A DNA stretch of 50,748 bases from Candidatus Parvarchaeota archaeon UBA446. GTDB lineage: Archaea; Nanobdellota; Nanobdellia; Parvarchaeales; Parvarchaeaceae. The translations under genes and the position numbers were made by a program. Below the pieces are notes generated by a model that saw only the letters and a list, made by a program, of their open reading frames with translations, had not been told where the DNA came from and did no database searches. Positions 41,243 to 50,748 of this stretch are shown here, in pieces. Each line of letters begins with the position of its first letter. Position 1 is the stretch's first letter. The stretch covers positions 8,598-59,345 of the forward strand of contig DARG01000036.1 of NCBI GenBank assembly GCA_002503215.1, in the 5' to 3' direction.

Positions 41243-43840
41243 TCAGTTGTGTCCTAGAAGATAGCTCTTTTTATCTATGACTTCTTTATAATTTTTCTTC
41301 AAAATATCCTTTATCTTTTCATTATTAGGTAATCCAATACCATTTTTATCCCCTATAACTGCAACCTCTCCTTTGTATTCCTTTACAATTGCCAATATCT
41401 TTCCCACGTTGTCAAGTTTAGTTTTTATGATTTTTACACCGTTTTCTTCCTTCGTATCTATAAGTCCAAGGCTAATCCTTATCATATCTATTTCCGAAGT
41501 ATCATAGCTTTCTTTATACTGCTTTGACTCTTCGAAGAATCTGTAAGCGGTTTTAATCAAATCCTCTTGTTTTACACTCCATTTGTCTGTAAGATTCTTT
41601 ATAGTGCTGTACATTTCTTCAACATATTCTATTGCAGGTTTATACGCTTTGAATACTATTCTTACTACTCCGTCTTGTATCCTCTCAGTCTTTATTATCT
41701 TTATAAGACCAACTTTTCCAGTAGTATTGCAATGCAGTCCTCCGCATGCTTCTACGTCATAGTCACTTATCCTAACTATTCTAAGTTCAGCATTAGGTAC
41801 GGCCCCTCCCTGGTATATTGACATCCCATACTTTTTTTCAGCTTCGCTTCTTGGCATCATAACCGCAGATATCTTAAGATCATTGGCTACTATTTCATTA
41901 GCTAATCTTTCTATTGAATTTATCTGTTCATCTGTAAGTCTGTCAAAATATGTTATATCTAGATGTGCTTTATCAACGTCTTTCTCAGCACCATTTTGGT
42001 ATACGAATTGACCTAGTATTCTGCGGCTGGCCTGATTTATTATGTGAGTAGCAGTGTGGTGTCTTCTTAATAGTTCCCTTCTTTCACTGTCCACTTTTAT
42101 ATCTACGTTCTGTCCTTCTTTAATTCCGTCTATATTATCTAAATAATGTATTATCACATCTTCTAGTACTTTAACATCGGTCACTCTGTTTTTTTCTATA
42201 AATCCATTATCTGCTTTCTGCCCACCCATCTCTGGATAGAATATGGTTTTATCCAGAATAACCATATTTGGTTTTATAATCTTTATTATTTTTGCTCGGC
42301 TTTCTGTAAGTTCTTCGTCATAAAATAATTTTTCGGTCTTTTTTATTCCTTTGATCAAGTCAGTATCTTGTTTTTTAATCTCTGAGGTTTTTGTTCTGTT
42401 TATGTTGCTATAGAAATTCTCTGGTATAATTATATTTTTCCCGGCTCTCTCCGCGGCATCTTTTAAATCATCTATAGTTACGCCTTCGGATTCATAAAGT
42501 TTCAACATTTCATTGTTGTCTATCTTGCCTTTTTTAACATATTCTGAGATTATTTTTGCGTTCCTACTTTTAGATTCTTTGTATCTTTCAATCTCTTTGT
42601 TTATTACTTCTGTGCATTCCGTCTGCATTAACTCAGGATATAGTGTTTTAAGTTCTTTTTTATGTTCATTTATAACGTCATTTATGTCTATTTTCCAGTT
42701 CTTAGAATCTATGAAGTTAAGCGATCTTCTTAGTATATTTCTAAGGTTATAACCACCTCCGACATTGCTTGGAAGCGAACCATCATGTATGGCTATAAGT
42801 AAGGTTCTTGTATGGTCTGCAATAGAATATACTGCGCGCATATCACTAACCATCTTTTTTATTTCAGCAGTATTAAATTTAGTTTTATTTGCTATTATTT
42901 CAAGCGCTTCATTAAATTCGGTTTTTTCGAAGTCAAATTTTCCAAGGTATTGATATACTTCTTTTATGTCTTTATCGCTATAGTTAACGTTTGCTTTATT
43001 TTTTATGAAATTTATTACCTTTGGGAAAGTGGCTTCATATATTGTAGGAGTACTACTAGATACCCATGACCATCTTTCCAGTCCGGCACCCATATCTATA
43101 GTTTTAGTAGGTAAGTCTTCAAGTTTATCGCTTCCTATTATATAACGCATGTAAACCTGATTTCCAAGTTCAAGTCCTCCCGCAAAGTACTCTAGGCAAC
43201 TTCCGGCATATCCTGCTCCGGCCCATGCATCTTCTATAAATGTAAGTTCCTCTTTTTTTATTTTTAATCCTTTTAAAAGCCATTCTGTTATATAAATTAT
43301 CGCCTCTTCATCAAAGTAGGTTTTCTTTTCTTTTGTGTTGAATGCGGCTTCTTCAGCCATTACAAAACTTGTAAGGTGTCTGCCAGTAAGTCCGACATTA
43401 TTTATATCGTTAAATCTAAAACATATCTGAGGAACTACTAACGGATTTGCCGGAGGCTCTGCTGTGCCCTTTATAACATAGGGTGCAAAGTCGTCTATAG
43501 CGGCTTCCACAAAATATATATCATCTCTCCATCTTGCAACGACTGGATATCTTTTTATTTCAGTATGCTTCTTCTTTGAAAAAAACTGAGAAAAAAGCTT
43601 CCATATATCGACGTAGCTTGCAGATAATTCGGATATTCTTTCTTTGAAGAAAGTGTAATCTCCGATGCAGTCTACATCCCCACATTTGTCTTTAGGTGTA
43701 AAGCTCCAAAAGTTCTTGCCACATACGCTGCACGTATTTCTTTTTAATCCCATTTTTTTAAGGGATTTTACAGGGATAAGTTCATCAGGGTTTTCTTTGA
43801 GTTTCCCTCTTATTATTTCTTCTACTTCGTTTTTTTCCAT
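41243..43840 (-). CDS. alaS: Alanyl-tRNA synthetase, archaeal type
   Basis: 865 residues. The archaeal-type N-terminal zinc element (CSVCGKNFWS, CGDVDC) precedes the class II catalytic core (RYPVVARWRDDIYFVEAAIDDF, and GLERWSW). The editing domain has RRHHTATHIINQ and CGGLHCNTTGKVG, which clear mischarged tRNA. It recognises the G3-U70 pair that is present in the tRNA-Ala gene at 4427-4499. The C-terminal domain is short and ends SYLLGHN. It is divergent from tRNA-His, 81 nt away. Confidence 0.97.
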   Translation of the reverse strand: MEKNEVEEIIRGKLKENPDELIPVKSLKKMGLKRNTCSVCGKNFWSFTPKDKCGDVDCIGDYTFFKERISELSASYVDIWKLFSQFFSKKKHTEIKRYPVVARWRDDIYFVEAAIDDFAPYVIKGTAEPPANPLVVPQICFRFNDINNVGLTGRHLTSFVMAEEAAFNTKEKKTYFDEEAIIYITEWLLKGLKIKKEELTFIEDAWAGAGYAGSCLEYFAGGLELGNQVYMRYIIGSDKLEDLPTKTIDMGAGLERWSWVSSSTPTIYEATFPKVINFIKNKANVNYSDKDIKEVYQYLGKFDFEKTEFNEALEIIANKTKFNTAEIKKMVSDMRAVYSIADHTRTLLIAIHDGSLPSNVGGGYNLRNILRRSLNFIDSKNWKIDINDVINEHKKELKTLYPELMQTECTEVINKEIERYKESKSRNAKIISEYVKKGKIDNNEMLKLYESEGVTIDDLKDAAERAGKNIIIPENFYSNINRTKTSEIKKQDTDLIKGIKKTEKLFYDEELTESRAKIIKIIKPNMVILDKTIFYPEMGGQKADNGFIEKNRVTDVKVLEDVIIHYLDNIDGIKEGQNVDIKVDSERRELLRRHHTATHIINQASRRILGQFVYQNGAEKDVDKAHLDITYFDRLTDEQINSIERLANEIVANDLKISAVMMPRSEAEKKYGMSIYQGGAVPNAELRIVRISDYDVEACGGLHCNTTGKVGLIKIIKTERIQDGVVRIVFKAYKPAIEYVEEMYSTIKNLTDKWSVKQEDLIKTAYRFFEESKQYKESYDTSEIDMIRISLGLIDTKEENGVKIIKTKLDNVGKILAIVKEYKGEVAVIGDKNGIGLPNNEKIKDILKKNYKEVIDKKSYLLGHN

Positions 43841-43921
43841 TTTATAAAAAAGGCTGCATTTTTATGCTACCTCTGTAGATTAATACTATTAATATTAAAT
43901 AAGTACCATATTTAAATTCAT

Positions 43922-43995
43922 GGCCGTGGTAGTTTAGCTAGGCAGAATAATGGGTTGTGGCCCCGTTGACCCGGGTTCAAATCCCGGCTGCGGCC
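43922..43995 (+). tRNA. tRNA-His (anticodon GTG), with encoded G-1
   Basis: The acceptor stem GCCGTGG/CTGCGGC is extended by the extra G-1 against C73, which is the histidine identity pair. The anticodon stem ATGGG/CCCGT closes a TTGTGGC loop with anticodon GTG. The T arm CCGGG/CCCGG encloses TTCAAAT. The G-1 is present in the DNA, so no separate guanylyltransferase step is required. It has no intron and no encoded CCA. It lies 47 nt before the DP2 start. Confidence 0.96.
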
Positions 43996-44042
43996 CTTTT
44001 GATGTTAATGTTTTATTTGTATAAGGAGTATAAGACTTTAGC

Positions 44043-47000
44043 ATGGAAACGGATTCTTATCACAATAAATTATCTGAAGAGGTAAGAAGACAGTATGATC
44101 TAATTGGAAAGATAAAATCAGTAAATATACCTTTAGCATCGGATGTGGGAGATAGGATAGAAGGTCTATTGTCCGTTCTTAATCCTAAACTATTAAATAG
44201 CGGACTTGCCAGTTTTGTAAGAGAAGCAGAAGCAAAATATGCACCTAATGACTGGAGGGTGGCTATAGACAGTGCCATAGCAACAGCAGATTCAAAATTT
44301 GTAAAATTTGAAAACGTTCATGATGCCATAGAATTTGGTATACGTGTTGGTCTTGCCTATATAACTTCTGGGATTGTATCTGCTCCTTTAGAAGGTTTCG
44401 TCGGATTAGAATTTAAGAAAAGACAAGACGGAAAAGAGTATTTTGCATGTCATTTTGGTGGGCCAATAAGAGGGGCTGGAGGAACAGCAGCTGCATCAGT
44501 AGTGGTAATCGCCGACGCATTGAGAGCGCATTTCGAGTATGGGAAGTATGACGCTACACCTGGAGAGATAAGTAGGTTAAAGGTTGAAGTAACAGATTAC
44601 AACGATTATGAAGCAAGGCTGCAGTACTTACCGAGTATAAACGAGCTAGATTTTCTTCTTAAAAATATACCCGTAGAAATCGAAGGAGATCCTACAAGTG
44701 ATAGAGAGGTATCTGCATACAAAAACCAACCCAGAATAAAAACAAATAGAATAAGAGGCGGAGTATGTCTCGTACTATGTGAAGGGTTTGCTCAAAAATC
44801 CAATAAAGTAAACAAACTTTTGAAAGGCTTCGCAAAGAACTATAAAATAGAAGATGATTTCAATTTTCTTCCAGAATATCTTAAACTAAAAGAAATTTCT
44901 CATGCTGAAAAAGATGGGGAGTCAAAGGAAGAAAGCAAGCAGAAAGTCCTTCCAAATTATCGTTATCTGGAAGAGTTAGCAGCAGGAAGGCCCGTATTTT
45001 CTTATCCTTTGACAAGCGGAGGATTTCGTTTAAGGTACGGCAGAAGTAGGACTTCAGGACTAGCTGCAGCATCGATAAACCCAGCTACAAACGTTGTGCT
45101 TTTAGATTTTATAGCTACAGGCTCACAGCTAAGAGTAGAACTGCCAGGTAAAGCGTGTGCAGTAACGCCCTGTTCTACTATAGATGGTCCGACAGTAAAA
45201 TTAAAAGATGGAACCGTAAAAAAAATAAATAATGTTAAAGATGCAAGGCAGTTTCTTAAAGATATATCAGAAGTTCTTTACATTGGCGACATATTATTCA
45301 ATTACGGTGATTTCTCAGAGCAAGGTCATCTCCTAATGCCATCCTCCTTTGTATCTGAATGGTGGGAGAGGATAGTAGAAAGTAAAGGAGAAGTAGCAAT
45401 AGAGGATTCAAAAAAACTGAAGAATTTCGAAGAACATGTTGCTTTCTCTAAAAAATATTCTGTACCTTTACATCCAACCTTTCTGTATTTTTGGTCCCAG
45501 ATAAAATATGAAGATTTAAAGAAACTAATAGAATATGTCTATACTAATTCAAGGATAGAATATCAGAAAGAGATATCTGGAGATGCTCAGAAGATACTGT
45601 ATCTTCCGCTAGATGATAAAATAAAGAGAACGATAGAAATTTTGGGTGTAGAACATTATCTTAAGGGAAATTCTATAGTAATAGAGAAAGCCGATGCTTT
45701 TCTTTTTACTTTAGGATACGGTAAAATAAGTTTTGATAAAGCACTGCTAAAAATAGGCCAGGGATTTTCAAATCTGGAACTTTTAAAGGAATTGTGTGGC
45801 ATAGACATAAAAGATACAGCAGCCACTTTTATAGGAGGAAGGTTAGGTAGACCGGAAAAAGCAAAGATGAGGGAGATGGATACAAATCCAAATGTTATAT
45901 TTCCTATAAGCGATGGAGGAGGGGTTTCCAGAAATATAATGGTCGCAGCTCAGAAGAGCAATATTACGGCAGAATACGGTTTGTTTCACTGCGATAAGTG
46001 TGGTATAGACACAATATTCAGTACATGTGATATATGCGGTTCTGTTACAAATAGGCTTAGATACTGCAGAGTATGCGGTAAGAGAACAGATGAAGTTATG
46101 CACCACGGAAAGGCAACCGTTCAGAAAGTAAAACAGACAGTAAATCTTGGGCCTTACCTTGATAGGGCCTTTAAGAGACTTGGAATAGTTGAAAAACCCC
46201 AGACAATAAAAGGAGTAAAGGGAGTATTTAATTCAAATGGCGATATAGAACCACTTGAAAAAGGGATACTGCGTTCCATATATGGATTAAATGTAAATAA
46301 GGATGGTACAGTTAGGTTTGACGGTATAGAAGTTCCTATAACTCATTTCAAACCCAAAGAAATAGGTACTAGTGTAGAAAAATTAATTGAGTTGGGGTAC
46401 ACGCATGATATATATGGAAGAGAAATAAAAGACCCAGAACAAATAATCCAACTTATGCAGCAAGATGTTATACTTCCCACTTTTGGAAATAAGAATGAAA
46501 ATGCTGCCGAAGTATTCTTCAGAGTGTCCAATTTCATAGATGATATGCTTGTAAAATACTATTCCGCTGAAAAAGTAATGAATGTAAATTCTTCATCTGA
46601 TTTAATTGGTAAACTTGTTGTAGGCTTAGCACCACATACTTCTGCAGGAACAGTTGGAAGAATAATAGGTTTTTCAAAAACACAGGGGCTATTCACTCAT
46701 CCATTTTTCCATGCAGCTATGAGAAGAAATTGTGACGGAGATGAAGCAGCAGTAATGTTATTGACCGATATGTTACTAAATTTTGATAGAGGGTTACTAC
46801 CAGATTCTAGAGGAGCAAGATATATGGATTCTCCGCTGGTTATATCTTCAAAATTGGACCTAGAGAGCATAGACTCCGAGGCTTATAATCTTGATATAGT
46901 AGATAAATATCCTCTTGAATTTTATGAAGCTACATTAAACTACGCAAAACCTTCCGATGTAAAGATAATGCAGGTTAAAGATATACTTAAGGATCCGGAC

Positions 47001-47471
47001 AAGACAATCTTCTTTACTCACGACACCGAGGATATAAATCTAGGAGTAAATGTTTCGTCATATAAAACTTTGGGAACAATGCTTGAAAAGGTATCTCAGC
47101 AGATGTTATTGCAGGAAAAAATAAGAGCTGTAGACGTTTCAGATGTAGCTAGAATAATAATAGACAGACATTTTATAAAGGATATAAAAGGTAATTTACG
47201 TAGATTTGGTACACAGGAATTCCGCTGTGTAAAATGCAACCAAAGGTATAGAAGAGCACCTCTTATTGGGAAATGTACAAAATGCGGCGGAAATTTAGTA
47301 CTTACATCAAGCGAAGGTAATATCAAAAAATATCTTTCTTTATCTTTAGATATAGCTAAAAAATATAATATATCTTCTTATCTAAATGACGAACTTAATC
47401 TTATAAACATAGAACTTAGCAGTATATTTGGAGAGAAGGTAGAAAAGCAGACCTCTCTATTAGCTTTCTAA
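44043..47471 (+). CDS. polC: DNA polymerase D large subunit DP2
   Basis: 1142 residues, uninterrupted by an intein. The PolD catalytic motif NCDGDE is at about residues 896-901 within HAAMRRNCDGDEAAVML. Other family landmarks are HFGGPIRGAGGTAAASVV, NPATNVVLLDFIATGSQLRVELPGKACAVTPC, and SDGGGVSRNI. Zinc fingers CDKCG...CDIC / CRVCG around residues 640-680 and CVKCN...CTKCGG around 1060-1090 are intact. The final residues KQTSLLAF fit a C-terminal PCNA-binding PIP box (Q-x-x-L-x-x-F). The small subunit DP1 is not in the window. A TATA-like TATAAG lies about 28 nt upstream. Confidence 0.97.
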   Translation: METDSYHNKLSEEVRRQYDLIGKIKSVNIPLASDVGDRIEGLLSVLNPKLLNSGLASFVREAEAKYAPNDWRVAIDSAIATADSKFVKFENVHDAIEFGIRVGLAYITSGIVSAPLEGFVGLEFKKRQDGKEYFACHFGGPIRGAGGTAAASVVVIADALRAHFEYGKYDATPGEISRLKVEVTDYNDYEARLQYLPSINELDFLLKNIPVEIEGDPTSDREVSAYKNQPRIKTNRIRGGVCLVLCEGFAQKSNKVNKLLKGFAKNYKIEDDFNFLPEYLKLKEISHAEKDGESKEESKQKVLPNYRYLEELAAGRPVFSYPLTSGGFRLRYGRSRTSGLAAASINPATNVVLLDFIATGSQLRVELPGKACAVTPCSTIDGPTVKLKDGTVKKINNVKDARQFLKDISEVLYIGDILFNYGDFSEQGHLLMPSSFVSEWWERIVESKGEVAIEDSKKLKNFEEHVAFSKKYSVPLHPTFLYFWSQIKYEDLKKLIEYVYTNSRIEYQKEISGDAQKILYLPLDDKIKRTIEILGVEHYLKGNSIVIEKADAFLFTLGYGKISFDKALLKIGQGFSNLELLKELCGIDIKDTAATFIGGRLGRPEKAKMREMDTNPNVIFPISDGGGVSRNIMVAAQKSNITAEYGLFHCDKCGIDTIFSTCDICGSVTNRLRYCRVCGKRTDEVMHHGKATVQKVKQTVNLGPYLDRAFKRLGIVEKPQTIKGVKGVFNSNGDIEPLEKGILRSIYGLNVNKDGTVRFDGIEVPITHFKPKEIGTSVEKLIELGYTHDIYGREIKDPEQIIQLMQQDVILPTFGNKNENAAEVFFRVSNFIDDMLVKYYSAEKVMNVNSSSDLIGKLVVGLAPHTSAGTVGRIIGFSKTQGLFTHPFFHAAMRRNCDGDEAAVMLLTDMLLNFDRGLLPDSRGARYMDSPLVISSKLDLESIDSEAYNLDIVDKYPLEFYEATLNYAKPSDVKIMQVKDILKDPDKTIFFTHDTEDINLGVNVSSYKTLGTMLEKVSQQMLLQEKIRAVDVSDVARIIIDRHFIKDIKGNLRRFGTQEFRCVKCNQRYRRAPLIGKCTKCGGNLVLTSSEGNIKKYLSLSLDIAKKYNISSYLNDELNLINIELSSIFGEKVEKQTSLLAF

Positions 47472-47582
47472 AATATTAGTTTTTAAAGAACAAATATAAG
47501 TTTAATTTTAGTTATTAAATAAAAATTAACTTCTATATAGCCTTACTAAAAATATTATATCTAACTAAGCGGAGTACAATTT

Positions 47583-48668
47583 TTATTCTTTTAAATGTTC
47601 AAGAGCATTGTCAAGCTTATCTATAACATCTTCAAATACAAGTTCCTTTGTCACGCCATCTGCTTTTATATTTATTCTTTTTTTGCCGATAGCTAGCATG
47701 TTTATCTGGTAAATGTCACCGGCCTTCTTTATCTTCTTCACATTTATTTTTATCGATGTTATTTTTGCAGACTTAATTAGGAAATTTTCTCTTTTTGTTA
47801 TCTCATTCCTTACAAGTACAATAAACTCCCAGTCATATTCTCCAGATACCGCTAAATCTATTACTTCCGTTAAATTTTTGCCGCTAAGCAGGTCAAGTAT
47901 CTTTAGTCTACTTAATATACCTACTGGTTTATTATTACTGTCTACTACTATACCACTTTTTATCTTATAACTTAACATAAATTCTATCGCCCTACGAAGG
48001 TTTAGGGTTAGACTTAATTTCGGTATTTCCATTTTAGCAAGTTCCATGACGTTTTTTTCAGAAGCAGGTTTCTCTTCCTTGTATTTGTCTTTCTTACCTT
48101 TCTTGTTTTTTATTTTTTCTTGGAAAGTATAACTAATAATCCTAGAGATAGGGATTTGTGCAATCAGTTTACCGAAGTTGTCGACTATAGGCAAATTGTC
48201 TATTTTATTTATAGAAGCTAGTTTTTGTGCTCTTCCCAATGTGTCGTCTGTTCTAAGTATAGGGAATTTTTTTATAGCAATATCATCAACTTTAAATGAA
48301 TCAAAAACTCTGTCATTTATTAGGACTTTCAATATATCAAAATCGGATACTATCCCAACTACTTTTTGATCTTCATCCAATACCGGAAGAGCACCTATCC
48401 CAGAATCCTGCATTATATCTATGGTCTTACTTATATCATCCCTTGGCATTACTCCAGGTGTCTTCTGCATAAATTCATTAACTTTTGATTTGCTGTTTAT
48501 TTCTTTGGTAAGTATATAATAATAAGGAACCATGCCGACGTATTTCTTGTTTTTGACCACAGGTAGTTCTTTAATTTTTTTTGATTCCATAATTTCGAGG
48601 GCCTTCTCTATAGGCATATCTACATCTACAGTAACTACTTTTTTAGTCATTATTTTTGCGTTGTTCAT
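47583..48668 (-). CDS. Four-CBS-domain protein with a possible HPF-like tail
   Basis: 361 residues. Four CBS modules span about residues 1-60, 65-120, 125-185 and 205-265; these usually bind adenosyl ligands such as AMP or ATP. The last roughly 70 residues (SIKINVKKIKKAGDIYQINMLAIG ... VIDKLDNALEHLKE) are not CBS. Their strand-strand-helix pattern and alternating basic residues recall ribosome-hibernation (S30AE-like) domains, but this is by eye only. A TATA-like element about 27 nt upstream falls in the end of the adjacent membrane-protein gene. It converges with DP2, and 47472-47582 shows no gene. Confidence 0.88.
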   Translation of the reverse strand: MNNAKIMTKKVVTVDVDMPIEKALEIMESKKIKELPVVKNKKYVGMVPYYYILTKEINSKSKVNEFMQKTPGVMPRDDISKTIDIMQDSGIGALPVLDEDQKVVGIVSDFDILKVLINDRVFDSFKVDDIAIKKFPILRTDDTLGRAQKLASINKIDNLPIVDNFGKLIAQIPISRIISYTFQEKIKNKKGKKDKYKEEKPASEKNVMELAKMEIPKLSLTLNLRRAIEFMLSYKIKSGIVVDSNNKPVGILSRLKILDLLSGKNLTEVIDLAVSGEYDWEFIVLVRNEITKRENFLIKSAKITSIKINVKKIKKAGDIYQINMLAIGKKRINIKADGVTKELVFEDVIDKLDNALEHLKE

Positions 48669-48688
48669 AATTTACATTCCAGACATTT

Positions 48689-49249
48689 TTAAGATAAATA
48701 TCTTTTATCACCGAGCAGTTCAATGGCTCCTGCTAAAAGACCTAGTATGATGTATATTACCATTATTATATAGGCCGCTAGCCCAATCGAAGTAAGAGGT
48801 AGATAAATCAGTATTAGCACAGCTAGAGAATTGAAGGGTACATATATCAAAAGACCCAATAAAGCGAATATGCTGAATAAGAATGTAAGGAATAGACCAA
48901 ATCTGCGGTTTTGAGGAATTTTAGATTTCATATAGAAAGCGGCTATTATCATGAACACTCCTGCTATTATTAGAAGAGGTGCAAGTACTATCACTCCGTT
49001 TTTAACACTCGATATCCCATTGAATGCAAGGCCTATATACGCTTCCGTGCTAGAATTTAGCGCACTTGTGCTATTTAATGCATTTAATACGCTCTGAGAA
49101 TTGAAAGTGAGTATAGATATATTGCCTATTATGACAAGTATACCGGATATTATAGCCAAAATACCAGATATCAAAGCCACCCAGAAAGATTTTAATATTT
49201 TTGTAATCTCCGTCTTTTCTTTTGTAGCCTTGGGTTTGTTGCTTTCCAC
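48689..49249 (-). CDS. Four-span membrane protein, unknown
   Basis: 186 residues starting at a GTG at 49249; no ATG lies before the first helix. It has helices at about 17-42, 70-95, 105-130 and 140-170, separated by short loops. The loop after helix 1 has several N-X-S/T sequons and faces outward. TTTAAAT at 49271-49277, 22-28 nt before the GTG, supports this start and lies at the end of the AsnRS gene. It has no catalytic motif. The family is unknown. Confidence 0.7.
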   Translation of the reverse strand: MESNKPKATKEKTEITKILKSFWVALISGILAIISGILVIIGNISILTFNSQSVLNALNSTSALNSSTEAYIGLAFNGISSVKNGVIVLAPLLIIAGVFMIIAAFYMKSKIPQNRRFGLFLTFLFSIFALLGLLIYVPFNSLAVLILIYLPLTSIGLAAYIIMVIYIILGLLAGAIELLGDKRYLS

Positions 49250-49279
49250 AATCTTTTTAAAAGCTTTTTATTTAAATGT

Positions 49280-50566
49280 CTATGGATTAAGTCTTCTTGG
49301 AGTTCTAGGAAATGGTACTCCATACATTATATGAGGTAATTTGCATATCCACATAACCAGTCTGTCGACACCCAAGCCAAAACCGGAGTGAGGTATGGCA
49401 CCATACCTTCTGAGATCAATATACCATTCATAATCCTTTTCGTTTAGTTTTTCTTCCTTTAATCTCTTAAGTAAAGTTTCTTTATCATCAACTCTCTGGC
49501 CACCTCCAATTATCTCCCCGTACCCTTCTGGAGCTAATAGGTCATTGCATAGTACATGTTTAGGATCTTTTGGGTTTGGCTTGTGATAAAATGGCTTTAA
49601 TTCTATAGGGTAATCGATTGAGAAAATAGGTACATCAAGTTTAGAAGTTATTACACGTTCTTCATCTGCGCCTAAATCCGCACCATACTCAAGCTTTAGT
49701 CCATTTCTGTTTGCTAGGTCTATAACTTCCTCATATTTCATCCTGAGAAAAGGTTTGCTTACTGTATTTTCTAATATTTTAGTATCTCTGTTTATTACTT
49801 TAAGATCATCTTCATTTTTTGATAATACATTTTTTATTACGAATTTTATGAGTTTTTCCTCAAGATCCATTACATCATCATTTGTCTTAAACGCTACCTC
49901 TGCTTCAGCATGCCAGAACTCTGTGAGGTGCCTCCATGTTCTACTCTTTTCAGCTCTAAATGACGGCGCTACAGTATAAATTTTCCATAAAGAATCAACC
50001 ATTGCCTCTGCGTATAACTGCCAACTCTGTGTCAGGTATGCTTTTCTATTAAAATATTGTGTTTCAAAGAGGGTTGCGCCTCCTTCTACGCTTCCTCCAA
50101 CAAAGGAAGGAGATTGTATTTCATAGAAGTTCATAGAAGAAAAAAATTCATGTATCGACGAAAAAACAGTGGATCTTATTTTCATTATCGCTGTTGTCTT
50201 TGGGCTTCTTATCCATAAGTGGCGATTATCAAAAAGGAATACTTTTTTGTGTCCTTTTTTCAATGGGTACGGCTCAGCTATGGAGTAAACCTTTAATTCA
50301 CTTATCTGTAACTCATATCCCCCTTCTGCCCTTTCGTCTTTTTTTACCACACCGCTGACTTCTATTGCAGATTCTCTTGTTATATTATTGACAGTTTCAA
50401 AGTCTTTCTCAAAAGAATGGCTCACGCATTGTATTAATCCAGACGGGTCCCTCAACATTAGAAAAGTATTGTTTTTTCCTTTTCTTATGCTATTTACAAA
50501 TCCATTAATTGTTACATTTTTTCCATTAAACTTGTCGGATTTTATATCCTTTATATCCATATCCAT
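49280..50566 (-). CDS. asnS: Asparaginyl-tRNA synthetase
   Basis: 428 residues. An OB-fold anticodon-binding domain (about 1-100) is followed by the class II core. FRAEKSRTWRHLTEFWHAEAE is motif 2 and GFGLGVDRLVMW is motif 3. The LTQSWQLYAE and RHLTEF signatures favour AsnRS over AspRS, so this organism seems to charge tRNA-Asn directly and not through the amidotransferase route. Another in-frame ATG at 50560 is possible as a start. Confidence 0.93.
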   Translation of the reverse strand: MDMDIKDIKSDKFNGKNVTINGFVNSIRKGKNNTFLMLRDPSGLIQCVSHSFEKDFETVNNITRESAIEVSGVVKKDERAEGGYELQISELKVYSIAEPYPLKKGHKKVFLFDNRHLWIRSPKTTAIMKIRSTVFSSIHEFFSSMNFYEIQSPSFVGGSVEGGATLFETQYFNRKAYLTQSWQLYAEAMVDSLWKIYTVAPSFRAEKSRTWRHLTEFWHAEAEVAFKTNDDVMDLEEKLIKFVIKNVLSKNEDDLKVINRDTKILENTVSKPFLRMKYEEVIDLANRNGLKLEYGADLGADEERVITSKLDVPIFSIDYPIELKPFYHKPNPKDPKHVLCNDLLAPEGYGEIIGGGQRVDDKETLLKRLKEEKLNEKDYEWYIDLRRYGAIPHSGFGLGVDRLVMWICKLPHIMYGVPFPRTPRRLNP

Positions 50567-50663
50567 ATAAAATTAATAAAAGTTAACTATTTATCCTTTA
50601 TAACTTATATATACTCGAAAATTATAAAAATACTATAATAAAGAGTGCTGACAGGTAAAAGCG
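50567..50663. promoter_or_regulatory. Divergent promoter region asnS / right-edge ORF
   Basis: An AT-rich stretch of 97 nt. AACTTATATATACT at 50602-50615 is a good TATA-like element for the rightward ORF with a leader of about 30 nt. On the minus strand a TATA-like AGGATAAATAG near 50595 suits asnS. Confidence 0.45.
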
Positions 50664-50748
50664 ATGAAATCCTCTCATAAAAAACATGTTTCGGTATATA
50701 AAAAATACGAAGCTAAAAAGAGAACTTCACAGGCAGCATTAGATTATC
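50664..50748 (+). CDS. Start of an unidentified ORF cut by the window edge
   Basis: An ATG at 50664 opens 28 codons (MKSSHKKHVSVYKKYEAKKR, then TSQAALDY) to the window end without a stop. It is basic at the N-terminus. A TATA-like element and a possible AGGT ribosome site lie upstream. It is too short to identify. Confidence 0.45.
   Translation, partial: MKSSHKKHVSVYKKYEAKKRTSQAALDY

Noticed and set aside
44043..47471. Possible intein in DP2 or PolB
   Set aside because: Both catalytic motifs and flanks run without insertion, and lengths are normal for intein-free proteins.
1..50748. CRISPR array, insertion sequence, integrase or prophage
   Set aside because: No regularly spaced repeat array, transposase, tyrosine recombinase or phage structural gene is seen.

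Overview
The window is a gene-dense, AT-rich archaeal chromosome segment. Archaeal markers include TBP, Rpo7, Spt4, eS1, eS24, eS31, Kae1/Bud32, diphthine synthase, the PolD large subunit DP2, FEN1, archaeal-type AlaRS and a class III (pilin-type) prepilin peptidase. Compact overlapping genes, DPANN-style pilin signals (EALETYGWMIILVV), families of small membrane proteins seen in DPANN genomes and an unlinked 23S rRNA gene suggest a DPANN lineage. A Parvarchaeota/ARMAN-4/5-like organism from an acidic habitat is my best guess, but it is inference. Many genes have a TATA-like element about 25-30 nt before the start codon, so leaderless transcripts are probably common.

Layout. 1-1967 (minus): NAD(P)H-hydrate dehydratase (cut by the window edge), a ferredoxin-NADP reductase-like flavoprotein and a shortened TFS. 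2061-4409 (plus): a large membrane/coiled-coil protein, then tRNA-Ala(GGC). 4654-8412 (minus): a tight operon of Kae1, a TGS protein with a ruined GTPase site, Bud32, uS15, eS1 and an unknown protein. 8492-9007: NUDIX hydrolase. 9024-10207 (minus): Rpo7, Spt4, eS24, eS31. 10302-13248: an E1-like ThiF protein and three related small membrane proteins. 13251-14644 (minus): LigT-type RNA phosphodiesterase and a winged-helix/S-layer-like protein. 14795-21686 (plus): GlmS, PolB, a DUF835-like protein, Map, FEN1 and DUF357.

21741-33503 is a surface-protein region. It has six membrane-anchored or pilin-signal proteins, a prepilin peptidase, a C2H2 zinc-finger membrane protein and a 1172-residue repeat adhesin with a DUF2341 domain; dphB lies inside it on the other strand. 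33655-36561 is a 23S rRNA gene with no 16S or 5S gene beside it. 36614-43840 (mostly minus) holds VKOR, TBP, IleRS, an unknown gene and AlaRS. tRNA-His and DP2 follow on plus, then a four-CBS protein, a membrane protein and AsnRS on minus. The right edge cuts an unidentified ORF.

The most striking observation is in the 23S gene. It is full length and aligns without gaps through the peptidyl-transferase core, yet carries substitutions at many positions normally regarded as universal. Other leads are the surface-protein/prepilin-peptidase block, the zinc-finger membrane protein, the pseudo-GTPase in the KEOPS operon and an E1-like enzyme without a visible ubiquitin-like partner.
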